Shown here piece after piece: positions 28,728 to 38,552 of a DNA stretch of 64,000 bases; the stretch's first letter is position 1, and the number at the start of each line of letters is the position of its first letter. This DNA comes from Bradyrhizobium sp. PSBB068 (GTDB lineage: Bacteria; Pseudomonadota; Alphaproteobacteria; Rhizobiales; Xanthobacteraceae): contig CP069300.1 of assembly GCA_016839165.1 (NCBI GenBank), positions 5,890,001-5,954,000 of the forward strand. The letters are read 5' to 3'. A model generated the notes under the pieces. That model worked only from the letters and a program-made list of their open reading frames with translations. It ran no database searches and had not been told where the DNA came from. A program made the translations under genes and the position numbers.

Positions 28728-28938
28728 GGCGTCACTCCCAAGGTCGGGTCCATCTATCGTGGCCCGACCACTTGTTGTTTTCAGGCAGTCTAGTGCTGCT
28801 CCGGACCAAGTCTAGCCTCGGGAGTGAAACGCCAATTCCGCGCAGCGGAAGCCGGCTTGATCGGAACGCACGAATGGTTAGCTTGTAAGGAGCTGAGTCG
28901 CGGCGTTATTGATCGCGCGCTCACCCTTCCGAAAGCTC

Positions 28939-30048
28939 ATGACCACCTTTACGCCGCATCAGGATTCCGCGCTGAAAGCCGTCGCCGACTGGCTGAAAGC
29001 CAAGCCCGGTCAGAACGGGACGCCGCCGGTGTTCCGCCTGTTCGGCTATGCCGGAACCGGCAAGACCACGCTCGCCCAGCACATCGCCGAGGGCGTCGAC
29101 GGCGAGGTGAAGTTCGCTGCCTTCACCGGCAAGGCGGCGCTGGTGATGCGCAACAAGGGGTGCGACAGCGCGTCCACGATCCATTCGCTGATCTACCGCG
29201 CCCGCGAGTCCGGCGTCGAGCAGCCGAGCTTCGAACTCTGGGACGACGCGCCGGCATCGAAGGCCAAGCTGATCGTGATCGACGAATGCTCGATGGTCGA
29301 TGCCGAGCTCGGCCGCGATCTGATGTCGTTCGATTGCCCGCTGCTGGTGCTCGGCGATCCCGCGCAATTGCCGCCGATCCAGGGCGGCGGCTTCTTCACC
29401 GACGCCGAGCCGGACGCGATGCTGACCGAGGTGCATCGCCAGGCGCAGGACGATCCGATCGTGCGGATGTCGATGGATATCCGCGAAGGCCGCGAGCTCG
29501 AGATCGGCCGCCACGGCGAGAGCGAGGTGGTGTCGCGCAAGGAGCTCGATCCGGACCGCGTGATGAGCGCCGACCAGGTGCTGGTCGGGCGCAACAACAC
29601 CCGCCGCGCCTACAACATGCGGGTGCGGCAGCGGCTGAACATCGAGGATCCCCTCCCCGTCGCCGGCGACAAGCTGGTCTGCCTGCGCAACAACCGCAAG
29701 AAGGGCCTGTTCAACGGCGGGCTGTGGCGGGTCAAGGCGCGCGCGCAGTCGAAATCCAAGATCATCACCATGCGCGTGATGCCGGACGAGGATTTCGGCT
29801 ACAAGGTCACCAAAGTCTCGGTGCGCGGCGAATGCTTCGACGGCGGCGTCGAGGGCGTGCCGTGGGAGCAGCGCAAGCCCTATGACGAATTCGACTTCGG
29901 CTACGTGCTGACCGTGCACAAGTCGCAGGGCTCGCAATGGGACGACGTCGTGCTGTTCGACGAAAGCTTTGCGTTCCAGGACTCGCGCGCGCGGTGGCTG
30001 TACACGGGCATCACGCGGGCGGCGAAGCGGCTGAGCGTGGTGGTGTGA
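28939..30048 (+). CDS. RecD/Dda-like ATP-dependent DNA helicase
   Basis: 369-aa superfamily 1B helicase. Walker A GYAGTGKT (36-43), Walker B IVIDECSMVD, motif III LGDPAQLPPIQ, and the C-terminal UvrD_C_2 signatures TVHKSQGSQWDDVVL and YTGITRAAKR are all present. Resembles stand-alone RecD-like or phage T4 Dda-like helicases rather than the RecD subunit of RecBCD. Start MTTFTPHQDSAL at ATG 28939. Isolated, with no phage neighbours. Confidence 0.92.
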   Translation: MTTFTPHQDSALKAVADWLKAKPGQNGTPPVFRLFGYAGTGKTTLAQHIAEGVDGEVKFAAFTGKAALVMRNKGCDSASTIHSLIYRARESGVEQPSFELWDDAPASKAKLIVIDECSMVDAELGRDLMSFDCPLLVLGDPAQLPPIQGGGFFTDAEPDAMLTEVHRQAQDDPIVRMSMDIREGRELEIGRHGESEVVSRKELDPDRVMSADQVLVGRNNTRRAYNMRVRQRLNIEDPLPVAGDKLVCLRNNRKKGLFNGGLWRVKARAQSKSKIITMRVMPDEDFGYKVTKVSVRGECFDGGVEGVPWEQRKPYDEFDFGYVLTVHKSQGSQWDDVVLFDESFAFQDSRARWLYTGITRAAKRLSVVV

Positions 30049-30108
30049 TGGCCCCGCAGGCGCCGACGTCATCCTGACAGCAGATGAGTGCGTGACACCA
30101 ACATTCAG

Positions 30109-30233
30109 CGTCGTCCTGGCGAAAGCCAGGACCCGTTACCCCGGCTGCTTGTTGCTGCGGGACGCTCTGGGGCCACGATCCCGCCGACAGTTACATTTGG
30201 TGGTTATGGGTCCTGGCTTTCGCCAGGACGACG
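30109..30233. repeat. Inverted repeat with 26-bp perfect arms
   Basis: Arms 30109-30134 and 30208-30233 are exact reverse complements of a sequence built on CGTCGTCCTGGCGAAAGCC; each arm also contains an internal GTCCTGGC/GCCAGGAC hairpin. The 73-base middle has no gene. It lies in the 384-base gap between the helicase and msrA and looks like a dispersed extragenic palindrome. Confidence 0.85.
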
Positions 30234-30432
30234 TGCGTGGAGGGGCCCGCGGGCAAAAATCCATCACCGTCATCCCTGAACCTCGCTGATTTCCCTCACG
30301 AAACCGTGTGGCCCGTGCCGTAACAAAACGGCCCCTCGCCCGTATTTTGAAGCGTCGGAGCAGCCGGCCCGGTTTGCCAATGCCGGCGCCCGCTCTAGAC
30401 TGGCCCTTAAATTGCGATCCCACGAGGAACCC

Positions 30433-31149
30433 ATGCCCAAGAGCTCCCTCAGCCGCCTCTCGCTTTGCGCCGCCGCGATCGGCGCGCTGGCCGTGGCCGC
30501 CTTTGCAATCGCGCCCTCGCTTGCCGCCGAGGACGCCGTGATCATCCCGCCGCCGGCGGCGGACGCACATGAGAGCGGCATCAAGACAGCCGTCCTGTCG
30601 GGCGGTTGCTTCTGGGGCGTCCAGGGCGTGTTCCAGCACACCGCCGGCGTCACCAGCGCGGTGTCCGGCTACTCCGGCGGCAGCAAGGCGAATGCCGACT
30701 ACGAGAAGGTCTCGACCGGCACCACCGGCCACGCCGAGTCCGTCGAAATCAAGTACGACCCGCAGAAGATCTCCTACGGCAAGATCCTGCAGATCTTCTT
30801 CTCCGTCGTGCATGACCCGACCCAGCTGAATCGCCAAGGCCCCGATTCCGGCACGCAATATCGCTCGGCGATCTTCACCACCAGCGAGGAGCAGAAGAAG
30901 GTGGCGGACGCCTATATCGCCCAGCTCAACGCGGCCAAGGTCTACAAGAAGCCGATCGTGACCAAGGTCGGAACGCTCGAGGCGTTCTATCCGGCCGAGG
31001 GCTACCACCAGGACTATCTGACGCTGCACCCGAACCAGCCCTATATCGCGTATAACGACATCCCGAAGGTCGAGAACCTGAAGAAGATCTTCGCGGAGAA
31101 CTACGTCGAGAAGCCGACGCTGGTGAGCAGCACCAAGGTCACCAACTGA
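30433..31149 (+). CDS. msrA: Peptide methionine sulfoxide reductase MsrA, exported
   Basis: 238 aa. Reduces the S epimer of methionine sulfoxide. Catalytic GCFWGVQGVF after a signal peptide (MPKSSLSRLSLCAAAIGALA, ending near SLAAED), so periplasmic. Family motifs GYSGG, YDPQKISYGKIL, HDPTQLNRQGPDSGTQYRS and GYHQDYL follow. ATG 30433 has GAGGAA upstream. The msrB gene lies 21 nt downstream; that protein lacks a signal, so the two would act in different compartments. Confidence 0.95.
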   Translation: MPKSSLSRLSLCAAAIGALAVAAFAIAPSLAAEDAVIIPPPAADAHESGIKTAVLSGGCFWGVQGVFQHTAGVTSAVSGYSGGSKANADYEKVSTGTTGHAESVEIKYDPQKISYGKILQIFFSVVHDPTQLNRQGPDSGTQYRSAIFTTSEEQKKVADAYIAQLNAAKVYKKPIVTKVGTLEAFYPAEGYHQDYLTLHPNQPYIAYNDIPKVENLKKIFAENYVEKPTLVSSTKVTN

Positions 31150-31170
31150 GCAGCTCGCAAAGGAGGTTGA

Positions 31171-31584
<414 letters not shown>

Positions 31585-31598
31585 GCGGCCACTACCCA

Positions 31599-31638
31599 AG
31601 CCCCGCGCGACCACCAACCGGTCGCGCGGGGCTTTGCT
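31599..31638 (+). terminator. Terminator of msrA-msrB
   Basis: AGCCCCGCGCGACC (31599-31612) / GGTCGCGCGGGGCT (31620-31633), a perfect 14-bp stem, followed by TTGCTTTG. Confidence 0.88.
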
Positions 31639-31776
31639 TTGCCTCGAGGGCCCAACAATATCCTCGTGATCGGCCCGAGCGATTAACGACTCGCGGCCCG
31701 GAATGTGCTTTGCTTGGAATCCGCGGGGCCGTCGGCGTCTCGCCGTGCGGCTGCCGCCTGTTCTGAGGAGGGCGCC

Positions 31777-31941
31777 ATGTCGCTCGGATTGATCCTCATC
31801 ATCCTCCTGCTGGTTATCCTGTTGGGCGGCTATAGCGGCCGGATCCGCGGCTATGGCTACGGTCTCGGCCACTCCGGAATGGGCCTTTTCGGGGTGATTT
31901 TGATCGTGGTCGTGATCCTGGCCTGGCTCGACAAGATCTGA
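31777..31941 (+). CDS. DUF3309-type small membrane protein, 54 aa
   Basis: MSLGLILIILLLVILLGGYS, then a Gly/Tyr-rich turn (RIRGYGYGLGHSG) and a second hydrophobic helix ending AWLDKI. This hairpin is the DUF3309 pattern. GAGGAGG lies 6 nt before ATG 31777. Function unknown. Confidence 0.75.
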   Translation: MSLGLILIILLLVILLGGYSGRIRGYGYGLGHSGMGLFGVILIVVVILAWLDKI

Positions 31942-32165
31942 GAGTCATAAGTCATTGAAATAAATAGACTTATTTGACCGGACCTCATGCCATGCGCGGA
32001 TTCAGCATGTGCCCTGCCGGGGGCGCTTCTGGGGTCGCATTTTTGTCAAAGAGGCCTATATTAGGGATCGAAATGACATGTACGGCGCGCTGCCGATTGT
32101 AGGCCGTCGTCCCCAAAAATCCCTTTCGCCACGCCAACTGACAAGAGCACAAGAGGTCGTCGACC

Positions 32166-32456
32166 ATGCGTCCCCTGCGTCCGTTCAACTACAATACGTC
32201 TGCCGAACTGTTTCCTGCCGCGATCCGCAAGAAGAAGCGGGCGGGCTTCGCGTACCGCCGTTTCGGCACCGCTGCCGAAGCCGTGCAGTTCGCGATGGAG
32301 CAGCTGCCGGCGGATTCGCTGAACGGAGCCTATCTTCAGGTCGAGGAAGCCCGTTTCGATCAGAACGGCATCCGCTCGCTCTATGAGAGCGAGGCATTCC
32401 CGCTGCCGCGCCGTCCGCGCCCCGCCGCCAGCCAGACCGACGCCGACGCCGCATAA
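32166..32456 (+). CDS. Conserved hypothetical protein, 96 aa
   Basis: Soluble protein starting [20 protein letters not shown] with [27 protein letters not shown], and an acidic/Ala-rich tail. It resembles small hypothetical proteins common in Bradyrhizobium; no function known to me. Has its own terminator. A longer frame from 32009 overlaps it in another phase and is rejected. Confidence 0.75.
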   Translation: MRPLRPFNYNTSAELFPAAIRKKKRAGFAYRRFGTAAEAVQFAMEQLPADSLNGAYLQVEEARFDQNGIRSLYESEAFPLPRRPRPAASQTDADAA

Positions 32457-32477
32457 GCTTTCTGCTCCTCCCTCAAC

Positions 32478-32513
32478 GAAAAGCCCTCGGATTGTCCGGG
32501 GGCTTTTGTTTTT
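32478..32513 (+). terminator. Rho-independent terminator
   Basis: GAAAAGCCCTCGG / CCGGGGGCTTTTG hairpin followed by TTTTT, 22 bases past the upstream stop. Confidence 0.9.
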
Positions 32514-32532
32514 GGCGAAGAACTCTTCCTGC

Positions 32533-32577
32533 GCATGACCTGATCGGAAAACCGCCGCCCCCTTTTCCGGGTCATGC
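32533..32577 (-). repeat. Half copy of the two-hairpin repeat (copy D)
   Basis: GCATGACC (32533-32540) / GGTCATGC (32570-32577) with a middle containing CGGAAAACCGC and CTTTTCCGG, matching hairpin 1 of the dispersed repeat in the orientation of copy C. Hairpin 2 is absent. It starts 2 bases past the stop codon of the DUF4112 gene. Confidence 0.7.
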
Positions 32578-32579
32578 GC

Positions 32580-33125
32580 CTATCGCGGCTGCTTGTCGAG
32601 CCAGCGGCGCAGCATCCGCACGTTGCGGATGTTGGCGCGGAACATGACATCGAAGGCATCGCCCGCCACCGGCACCATGCCGACCACGCCATCGACGGCG
32701 ACATTGGCGAGCATCCGCGCGGTGATGTGCCAGGGCGCGCCCAACAGCCGCGCCTCGCGCACCAGCCACAACGAGATCGCAGTCGTGATGAGATCGCCGA
32801 CCACGGGGATCAGGCCGATCAGCCCGTCGATGCCGTAGCGGACATTGGTGCCCGGCAAGACGAAGGCGACGTCGAGCAGCTTTGCGATCATCTCGAGCCG
32901 CTCCAGCCGCTGCTCGCGGGTCAGATTGCCGAACGGATTGGCGCTCGAGTTGCGGAAGTCGAAGCGGAAGCCTTCCTGAAAACCTTGGAACGGGGGATGC
33001 AGCGGATCACCGCCGAGCTCGCGTCCGTCCTGATCGATCACCTTGCCGCGCGCCTGCGCGCCGCCGAAGGGCGGCCGCGATCGCGTGGCATAGGGCGTGA
33101 AGATGTCGTCCTCGGGCATGGCCAT
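32580..33125 (-). CDS. DUF4112 membrane protein
   Basis: 181 aa. The DUF4112 region (about 80-180) carries LPGTNVRYGIDGLIGLIPVVGDL, then a second VGMVPVAGDAFDVMFRAN and RMLRRWL; the paired G-x-I/V-P-V-x-G-D motifs are diagnostic. Two likely membrane-embedded segments. The N-terminal 75 residues are polar. Function unknown. ATG 33125 is chosen (ATG 33119 is also in frame). Confidence 0.85.
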   Translation of the reverse strand: MAMPEDDIFTPYATRSRPPFGGAQARGKVIDQDGRELGGDPLHPPFQGFQEGFRFDFRNSSANPFGNLTREQRLERLEMIAKLLDVAFVLPGTNVRYGIDGLIGLIPVVGDLITTAISLWLVREARLLGAPWHITARMLANVAVDGVVGMVPVAGDAFDVMFRANIRNVRMLRRWLDKQPR

Positions 33126-33208
33126 CACATGGTAACGCAAGCAGGCGGTTCAAGCTGCTTCACATTACCACTGTGTCACGTTCAAGGCCCGTTGCCTTCG
33201 CGGCCGCC

Positions 33209-33312
33209 TAAAGCACGATCCGGAAAAGTGCGAAGCGGTTTTCCGAAAAGATCATGCTCAAACAGGGGGCTAAAGCGCGATGACGATTCAACCCGGTCTC
33301 ATCGCGCTTTAG
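33209..33312 (+). repeat. Dispersed two-hairpin repeat, copy B
   Basis: Same organisation and orientation as copy A; identical through GATCCGGAAAAGTGCGAAGC and CGAAAAGATCATGCTCAAAC. Its right edge (TTA at 33309-33311) is the TAA stop codon of the minus-strand cyclic-nucleotide-binding gene. Confidence 0.9.
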
Positions 33313-33677
33313 AACACGCCCTTGTTCATGCTTCTGAGCCGCTGCGCCAGCGTCCGCATTACCTTCAACGCAAAATGCGGCGTCTGGCTGACGAGGAAGA
33401 GAAACTGCTTTTCCGAGACCGGGACGAGCTCGACATCCGTCAGCGCCGTGGCGGTCGCGCTCCTCGGCTCGTTGTCGATCAATGCCATCTCGCCGAAGAT
33501 CGTGTCGGGCGCGAGGTCCGCGATGGTCTTGTTGCCGACCTGGATGCGCACATAGCCGCTCTTGATGACGAAGAGCTCATCAGCCTGTTCGCCTTCGCGA
33601 AAAATGACGCCGCCGGCCCGGACCAGGCGCGTTTCGATACTGTTGCCCGTCAGAAGGCTGAAGCTTGCATCTGCCAC
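33309..33677 (-). CDS. Cyclic nucleotide-binding domain protein
   Basis: 122 aa, a free-standing CAP_ED domain: GGVIFREGEQADELFVIKSG, DLAPDTIFGEMALIDNEPRS (phosphate-binding cassette with the conserved Gly-Glu and Arg), and LMRTLAQRLR-like C-helix. There is no DNA-binding domain and no transporter, so it probably acts as a sensor partner or adaptor. The stop codon lies in the edge of repeat copy B. Confidence 0.85.
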   Translation of the reverse strand: MADASFSLLTGNSIETRLVRAGGVIFREGEQADELFVIKSGYVRIQVGNKTIADLAPDTIFGEMALIDNEPRSATATALTDVELVPVSEKQFLFLVSQTPHFALKVMRTLAQRLRSMNKGVF

Positions 33678-33701
33678 TCGAAATCCCTTTCTGCGGTACT
33701 G

Positions 33702-35324
33702 CTAAAACAAATGCGCGAAAACGAAGTAGAGAATGCCCGAGATCAGCATCGCCACCGGCAACGTCAGAACCCAGGCCATCGCGATGTTGCGGATCGTCGA
33801 CCATTGCAGGCCTGACCCGTTCGCGGTCATGGTGCCCGCGATGCCGGACGACAGCACGTGCGTCGTCGACACCGGCAAGCCGTATCCGTCCGCCGCAGCG
33901 ATGGTCGCGGCCGCCGTGATCTCGGCGCAAGCCCCTTGCGCGTAGGTCAGGTGGGTCTTGCCGATTTTTTCACCGACCGTCACGACGATCCGTTTCCAGC
34001 CGACCATGGTGCCGAGGCCGAGCGCGATGGCGACCGCGATCTTCACCCAGGACGGGATGAATTTGGTGGCGGCATCGAGCGAGCCCTTGTAGCGGTTGAG
34101 CGTCGCAACATCGGCATCGCTCAGCCCGTTGTCGCTGCTCTTCATGAGCAGGCGGAGCGCTTCCGACACCAGATACATGTCGTTGCGCGTGTTGCGGACG
34201 GTCTCGGCCGGGAATTTGGCCAGCGATCCGTACTGGGTGACCTGGTCGCTGATTTCGCGGACCAGGACGGCGAGTGACGGATAGGTGTCGTCGGTGAGTC
34301 GGCGAAACGCGATGTAGTTCGTCACCGCCGGGCGCGGGTCGCCGGTCACCTTGCGATCGGCGCCCCTGTCCTCGACGACCTTGCTCGCCGCGGCCGAATT
34401 CGCGGTGAACGCCTCGATCTGACCGGCAGGCATCGCGCGGTTGAGGGCGTAAGCGGTCGGGACCACGCCGATCAGGATCAGCATGATGAGGCCCATACCC
34501 TTTTGGCCGTCATTCGATCCGTGAAAGAAACTGACCAGGGTACAGGTCAGGATCAGGATGCCGCGAATCCACCACGGGGGCGGCTGGTCGCCTTGCGGCT
34601 CGCCGAACAGCGCCGGCGTTGCGCGCAGCAGCGCCGTCTTCAAACCGTAGAGCAGGATCGCAGCAAGCAGAAATCCGAACAGCGGCGACAGCAGCAGCGC
34701 CTTGCCGGTGTTGGCGGCCTGCGACCAGTCCACGCCGGACGTTCCTTCCCGTCCGTGCATCAGCGCGTTCGCAATGCCGACGCCCATGATCGACCCGATC
34801 AGGGTGTGCGAGCTTGAGGCCGGCAGTCCGAAATACCACGTGCCGACATTCCAGATGATCGCCGCGATCAGCAGCGCGAACACCATGGCGAACCCGGCGC
34901 TGCTGCCGACCTGCAGGATCAGTTCGACCGGCAGCAGGGAAACGATGCCGAAAGCAACCGCGCCGCTGGAGAGCAGGACGCCGATGAGGTTGAAGAAGCC
35001 TGACCAGACCACGGCAATATGGGCCGGCATCGAACGTGTGTAGATCACGGTTGCGACGGCGTTTGCGGTGTCGTGGAAGCCGTTGACGAACTCGAAACCG
35101 AGCGAGATCAACAGCGCGACGAACAGCAGCAGGAACGCGGCATAGGAGGTCTTGCCGGCGCCCGTGGCGCCGACATCCGCGTAGATGCTGTAGGCCACGA
35201 ACAGCAGCGCGGCGCCGATCACGCCGAGATAGATGATGCCGGTGAGGGGATGAAAGCCCTTCTCGAGATCGGGACCGCCACGCCGCGCAGGCTCGATCGA
35301 ACCAGGTAACGCCACATCACTCAT
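33702..35324 (-). CDS. pit: Low-affinity inorganic phosphate transporter, PiT family
   Basis: 540 aa. The duplicated PiT signatures are GFHDTANAVATVIYTRSM in the first half and STTHVLSSGIAGTMTAN in the second, with about ten membrane segments and a large central hydrophilic loop (about 300-400). Cotransports metal-phosphate or phosphate with protons. ATG 35324 has GAGGGG upstream. A PHO-box-like sequence lies 62-79 bases upstream. The small cyclic-nucleotide-binding gene is 24 nt downstream and may be co-transcribed. Confidence 0.93.
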   Translation of the reverse strand: MSDVALPGSIEPARRGGPDLEKGFHPLTGIIYLGVIGAALLFVAYSIYADVGATGAGKTSYAAFLLLFVALLISLGFEFVNGFHDTANAVATVIYTRSMPAHIAVVWSGFFNLIGVLLSSGAVAFGIVSLLPVELILQVGSSAGFAMVFALLIAAIIWNVGTWYFGLPASSSHTLIGSIMGVGIANALMHGREGTSGVDWSQAANTGKALLLSPLFGFLLAAILLYGLKTALLRATPALFGEPQGDQPPPWWIRGILILTCTLVSFFHGSNDGQKGMGLIMLILIGVVPTAYALNRAMPAGQIEAFTANSAAASKVVEDRGADRKVTGDPRPAVTNYIAFRRLTDDTYPSLAVLVREISDQVTQYGSLAKFPAETVRNTRNDMYLVSEALRLLMKSSDNGLSDADVATLNRYKGSLDAATKFIPSWVKIAVAIALGLGTMVGWKRIVVTVGEKIGKTHLTYAQGACAEITAAATIAAADGYGLPVSTTHVLSSGIAGTMTANGSGLQWSTIRNIAMAWVLTLPVAMLISGILYFVFAHLF

Positions 35325-35385
35325 GGATCGCCCCTCACGGCCACGGGAGGACAAAAGCGGCCATGTGACATTGGGACTACATTTA

Positions 35386-35403
35386 CATGACAATCATGTG
35401 ACG
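35386..35403 (-). promoter_or_regulatory. PHO-box-like direct repeat upstream of pit
   Basis: On the minus strand CGTCACA-N4-TGTCATG, the 7-4-7 layout of a PhoB box (consensus CTGTCAT repeats), 62 bases from the pit start. In Sinorhizobium PhoB represses the low-affinity pit system; the same may apply here. Confidence 0.45.
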
Positions 35404-35550
35404 ATTGCATGAAGAGTATTTTGCCCGGCTTGCGGCCCCGGACCTAATGCATTAATAAATTTAATATAATGGTCTGCTCGTTTGCATGCATTTGCCTGGC
35501 CTTGGCTTCTAACCCGACTGCAATATGCTCATTTCGCCCGAGTAGGCGCA

Positions 35551-38256
35551 TCACCATACGTAGCGCACCACACCCTTGCCGGCGTAGCTTGCGGTGACGC
35601 CGGAGAACTCGCCCTCGAACGTCGCGGCCGCCGACCAGCCGTTTCGCCATTTCATTTCAACCGATGCCGTCGTCAACGCGGACTCGCTTGCTTGCGCCGC
35701 GCCGCTGACGACAAAGCTGGCGCCCGGCAGCGCCTGGAAGGTGGCAGCAGCCACGCGGCTTGGATTGTAGTCGTGCGCCCAAGCGAAGCGCGTGCGCAAT
35801 GTCAGGATGCCGTCCTGCACCAGGAAAGACTTGTCGCTGCGCAGGCCGACTTCGCTGCGGATGTCGGTCACGCTCTGGGCGCCATATTGAAGCGCAAAGC
35901 TCGGCAGACCGGAGGTCGCCTGCTCGGCATAGGCCGGCAGATCGAAGGTCGTGAACTCGGCCGCGGCGTAAGGCGTCACGCCGACGCCGCCAGTCCACGG
36001 CGCGACGAAACGATAACCGCCCTCGATCCTGCCGGAATAGGCGTTGGCGCTGAACTCGGCGCGAAGCTGGTCGATGCCGGCGGCCGTCACCGTGCGGTTC
36101 GTAGTGATGTCCTGCCAGCCATAGGCGAGCGCGGCAGTGATGTAGGCCGGGCCATTGAAGTGGCGGATGTACGCACCAGCCTGGAACAGATCGGAGCGGC
36201 CACCGCCGAGCGTGTTGAGACTGAAGCTGGTGCCGCCGCCGGCCAGCGCGAAGCCCGCGAGCGTGTTCGGCGAGAACAGATAGTCGGCGCCGACGGCCGT
36301 GCCCGCAATGCGGCTCGTCGTGTCATTCGAGCCGACGGCGGCATTGCCGCTCGTCGATTGCGAGCCGCCAAACCCCGCCACCCAAACGTTCCAGCGCGGC
36401 ACGAACGCCGCCGGCGGTGCCTTGGTGAACATCGCAAACGCATCACCGCCCCGACGTGCCGCATAGGCGCTCGTCTGATCGGCCTCCTCCGCGTAACCGG
36501 TCGCTGCCGACGATCCGCCAAGGCCGCTGCCCCTGCCCGCGAATGGATCGGCGAGCACGCCCATGAACTGGTGCATCGCATCGAATGTGGTCTGCTGCGA
36601 GCCCGTGGCGGTCTCGCCGGAGACCTGCGCCAGGCCGCCGGCAGTGAGGGAGCCGTAGAGCAGCGGAATGCCGCCGTTGTTGTTGAAGAAACTGGTCAAC
36701 GCATTGCTGACCGCCTGCTGGTTGCCGCTGAAATTGCCAGGATTCGCAAAGTTCAGGACTAGGTTGAGATAGGCGTCGTTGGCGTCGTAGCTCAATACCG
36801 AGTGGAAATTCGCCGGCAGGTTGGTGTCGACAGACGAGCCGAATGTACCGGACACGCCACCTGTTGCGCTCAATATCGTGTATTGCTTGCTGATATACCG
36901 GCCAGGGACATAGACCGCGTTCACGATGGCGCCGCCGATCGTCGCCGTGCCGCTGACGGTGGCGGAGGATGCGGCCGACGGATTGACCTGCACCTGATAG
37001 ATCGCACCCGGATCCAGCAGCAGATTGCCCGATACTGTCATCGACGTGCCTGGCGCGCCGTTGCCCGGCGCGAAGACGCCGCCGGAGCTGACGCGCGTCG
37101 TTCCGACCGTGCCTGCACCCATCAGCGTGCCGCCGCTCGCCACACTGAGATTGGCTGCCGCAGACAGGTCGCCGCTGACATTGAGCGTGCCTGCATTCAC
37201 CGCCCATGAATTGGTCTGTCCGTAGGTGCCGGTGACCGTCCAGGTCGCACCAACCACGTCGAAGGCCGAAAAGCCCCGGTATTGCTTGGCGGCACCGATC
37301 GAGCTCAGGTCGAACACGGCGTTGCCGCCGATGCCGCCGAGCTGGATAGTGTCGTTGCCAGACCCGAACACCAGGCCTTGGATGGATGAGCCAGGTGCAA
37401 GCGTCAGCACGTTATTCGCACCGATAAAAACAATTGCGGCAGAACCACCGGAGATAGTGCCGGCATTGAAGATCGAGGCCCCACCACCTATGCGGATTGC
37501 TTGAAAAGTGGCTGCAATGGAGCCGGCATTAATGATGGTCTCCTCTTCGGCGCCGAAAATTCCGTAAACTGCACCACCGATGCTGCCGCCCGCGGCGTTG
37601 ATCACGACCGAATGGCCATCGAGCGACAGGCCTGAAGTAATGGCGCCGCTGATGCTGCCTTGGTTGGCGATGATGAGACCCGGCCCGCCGTACATCCCGA
37701 CGCCGGTGCCGGTGATTTGTCCGCCAGTGGTGTTCACCACAGACCCGCTTGCGGCATAGATGGCCGCATAGAAGTTCCCTGAAATCACCCCCGAATTGCT
37801 GATGTTGGCTGCGCCGCTGACGGAGATGGCGGTCGCGCCATTCGAGGTGTTGATGACACCACCCGCCTCGTTGGTCAGCGACAGATTGCCGACAGCTACG
37901 ATGGCGTTGTTTGGTCCCGAGATTGTGGATCCGGATCCATTGATCACCGTTCCGTCGTGAATGGTAATGCCGATTGAACTGCCGGTGAGCGTGCTCCCGG
38001 CGCCAATGTTGATGGTGATACCACTCTCAGTGCCGGTCCCGTACCCAATCGTGCTTGGACCACTGGTGCCGGGCGCGCCGCCGCCCTGATTGGTTGTCGT
38101 GCCCGTGCACGACACCGTCACTCCGCTGGCGGACGCAGGCGTGCAGGCGGCATAAGCCGGCTCGTCCATCCACAACGCACACGCTGTCAGCAGTCCTGTA
38201 GCCAGTGTCAAGCGACGCAGAGCGCCGCCGCAATCCCGAATTCCAAACTTGCGCAT
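35551..38256 (-). CDS. Autotransporter (type Va) outer-membrane protein
   Basis: 901 aa. Long signal peptide (to about 37, MRKFGIRDCGGALRRLTLAT then AYAA), a Gly/Thr/Ser-rich passenger with repeated NAGTISG, GNL and GG turn motifs typical of a beta helix (about 40-480), a linker, and a C-terminal beta barrel from about 620 (WNVWVAGFGGSQS) ending in an aromatic residue (VVRYVW). The passenger carries no protease triad that I can recognise, so adhesion is more likely than catalysis. The gene has no partner. A gap of about 295 bases to the next gene holds its promoter. Confidence 0.9.
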   Translation of the reverse strand: MRKFGIRDCGGALRRLTLATGLLTACALWMDEPAYAACTPASASGVTVSCTGTTTNQGGGAPGTSGPSTIGYGTGTESGITINIGAGSTLTGSSIGITIHDGTVINGSGSTISGPNNAIVAVGNLSLTNEAGGVINTSNGATAISVSGAANISNSGVISGNFYAAIYAASGSVVNTTGGQITGTGVGMYGGPGLIIANQGSISGAITSGLSLDGHSVVINAAGGSIGGAVYGIFGAEEETIINAGSIAATFQAIRIGGGASIFNAGTISGGSAAIVFIGANNVLTLAPGSSIQGLVFGSGNDTIQLGGIGGNAVFDLSSIGAAKQYRGFSAFDVVGATWTVTGTYGQTNSWAVNAGTLNVSGDLSAAANLSVASGGTLMGAGTVGTTRVSSGGVFAPGNGAPGTSMTVSGNLLLDPGAIYQVQVNPSAASSATVSGTATIGGAIVNAVYVPGRYISKQYTILSATGGVSGTFGSSVDTNLPANFHSVLSYDANDAYLNLVLNFANPGNFSGNQQAVSNALTSFFNNNGGIPLLYGSLTAGGLAQVSGETATGSQQTTFDAMHQFMGVLADPFAGRGSGLGGSSAATGYAEEADQTSAYAARRGGDAFAMFTKAPPAAFVPRWNVWVAGFGGSQSTSGNAAVGSNDTTSRIAGTAVGADYLFSPNTLAGFALAGGGTSFSLNTLGGGRSDLFQAGAYIRHFNGPAYITAALAYGWQDITTNRTVTAAGIDQLRAEFSANAYSGRIEGGYRFVAPWTGGVGVTPYAAAEFTTFDLPAYAEQATSGLPSFALQYGAQSVTDIRSEVGLRSDKSFLVQDGILTLRTRFAWAHDYNPSRVAAATFQALPGASFVVSGAAQASESALTTASVEMKWRNGWSAAATFEGEFSGVTASYAGKGVVRYVW

Positions 38257-38552
38257 TCCCAGCCTTCCCGTCGGGCAATCAGATTAGAAAGCACCAACGC
38301 CCCGGGTCGCAACTTAAAGGAGATTGCCGCGTTAGACGCAATGTGGACTGAAGCGACAGGATTGCCGAATTTGCAGATCATCCGCGATTGTGGCTGCGCA
38401 GCAACAACCGGCTCAGCCATTCCGGCGCACAGCCCACACTGAACTGGAGTCACCTGAGCTTGCGATCGCACAGGGATCGCGGCGCCCAATGTCACCAACT
38501 TGTCACAAACAACGAGCTGACGCCTTCCACGGGAAGCCTACGAATACATGTC

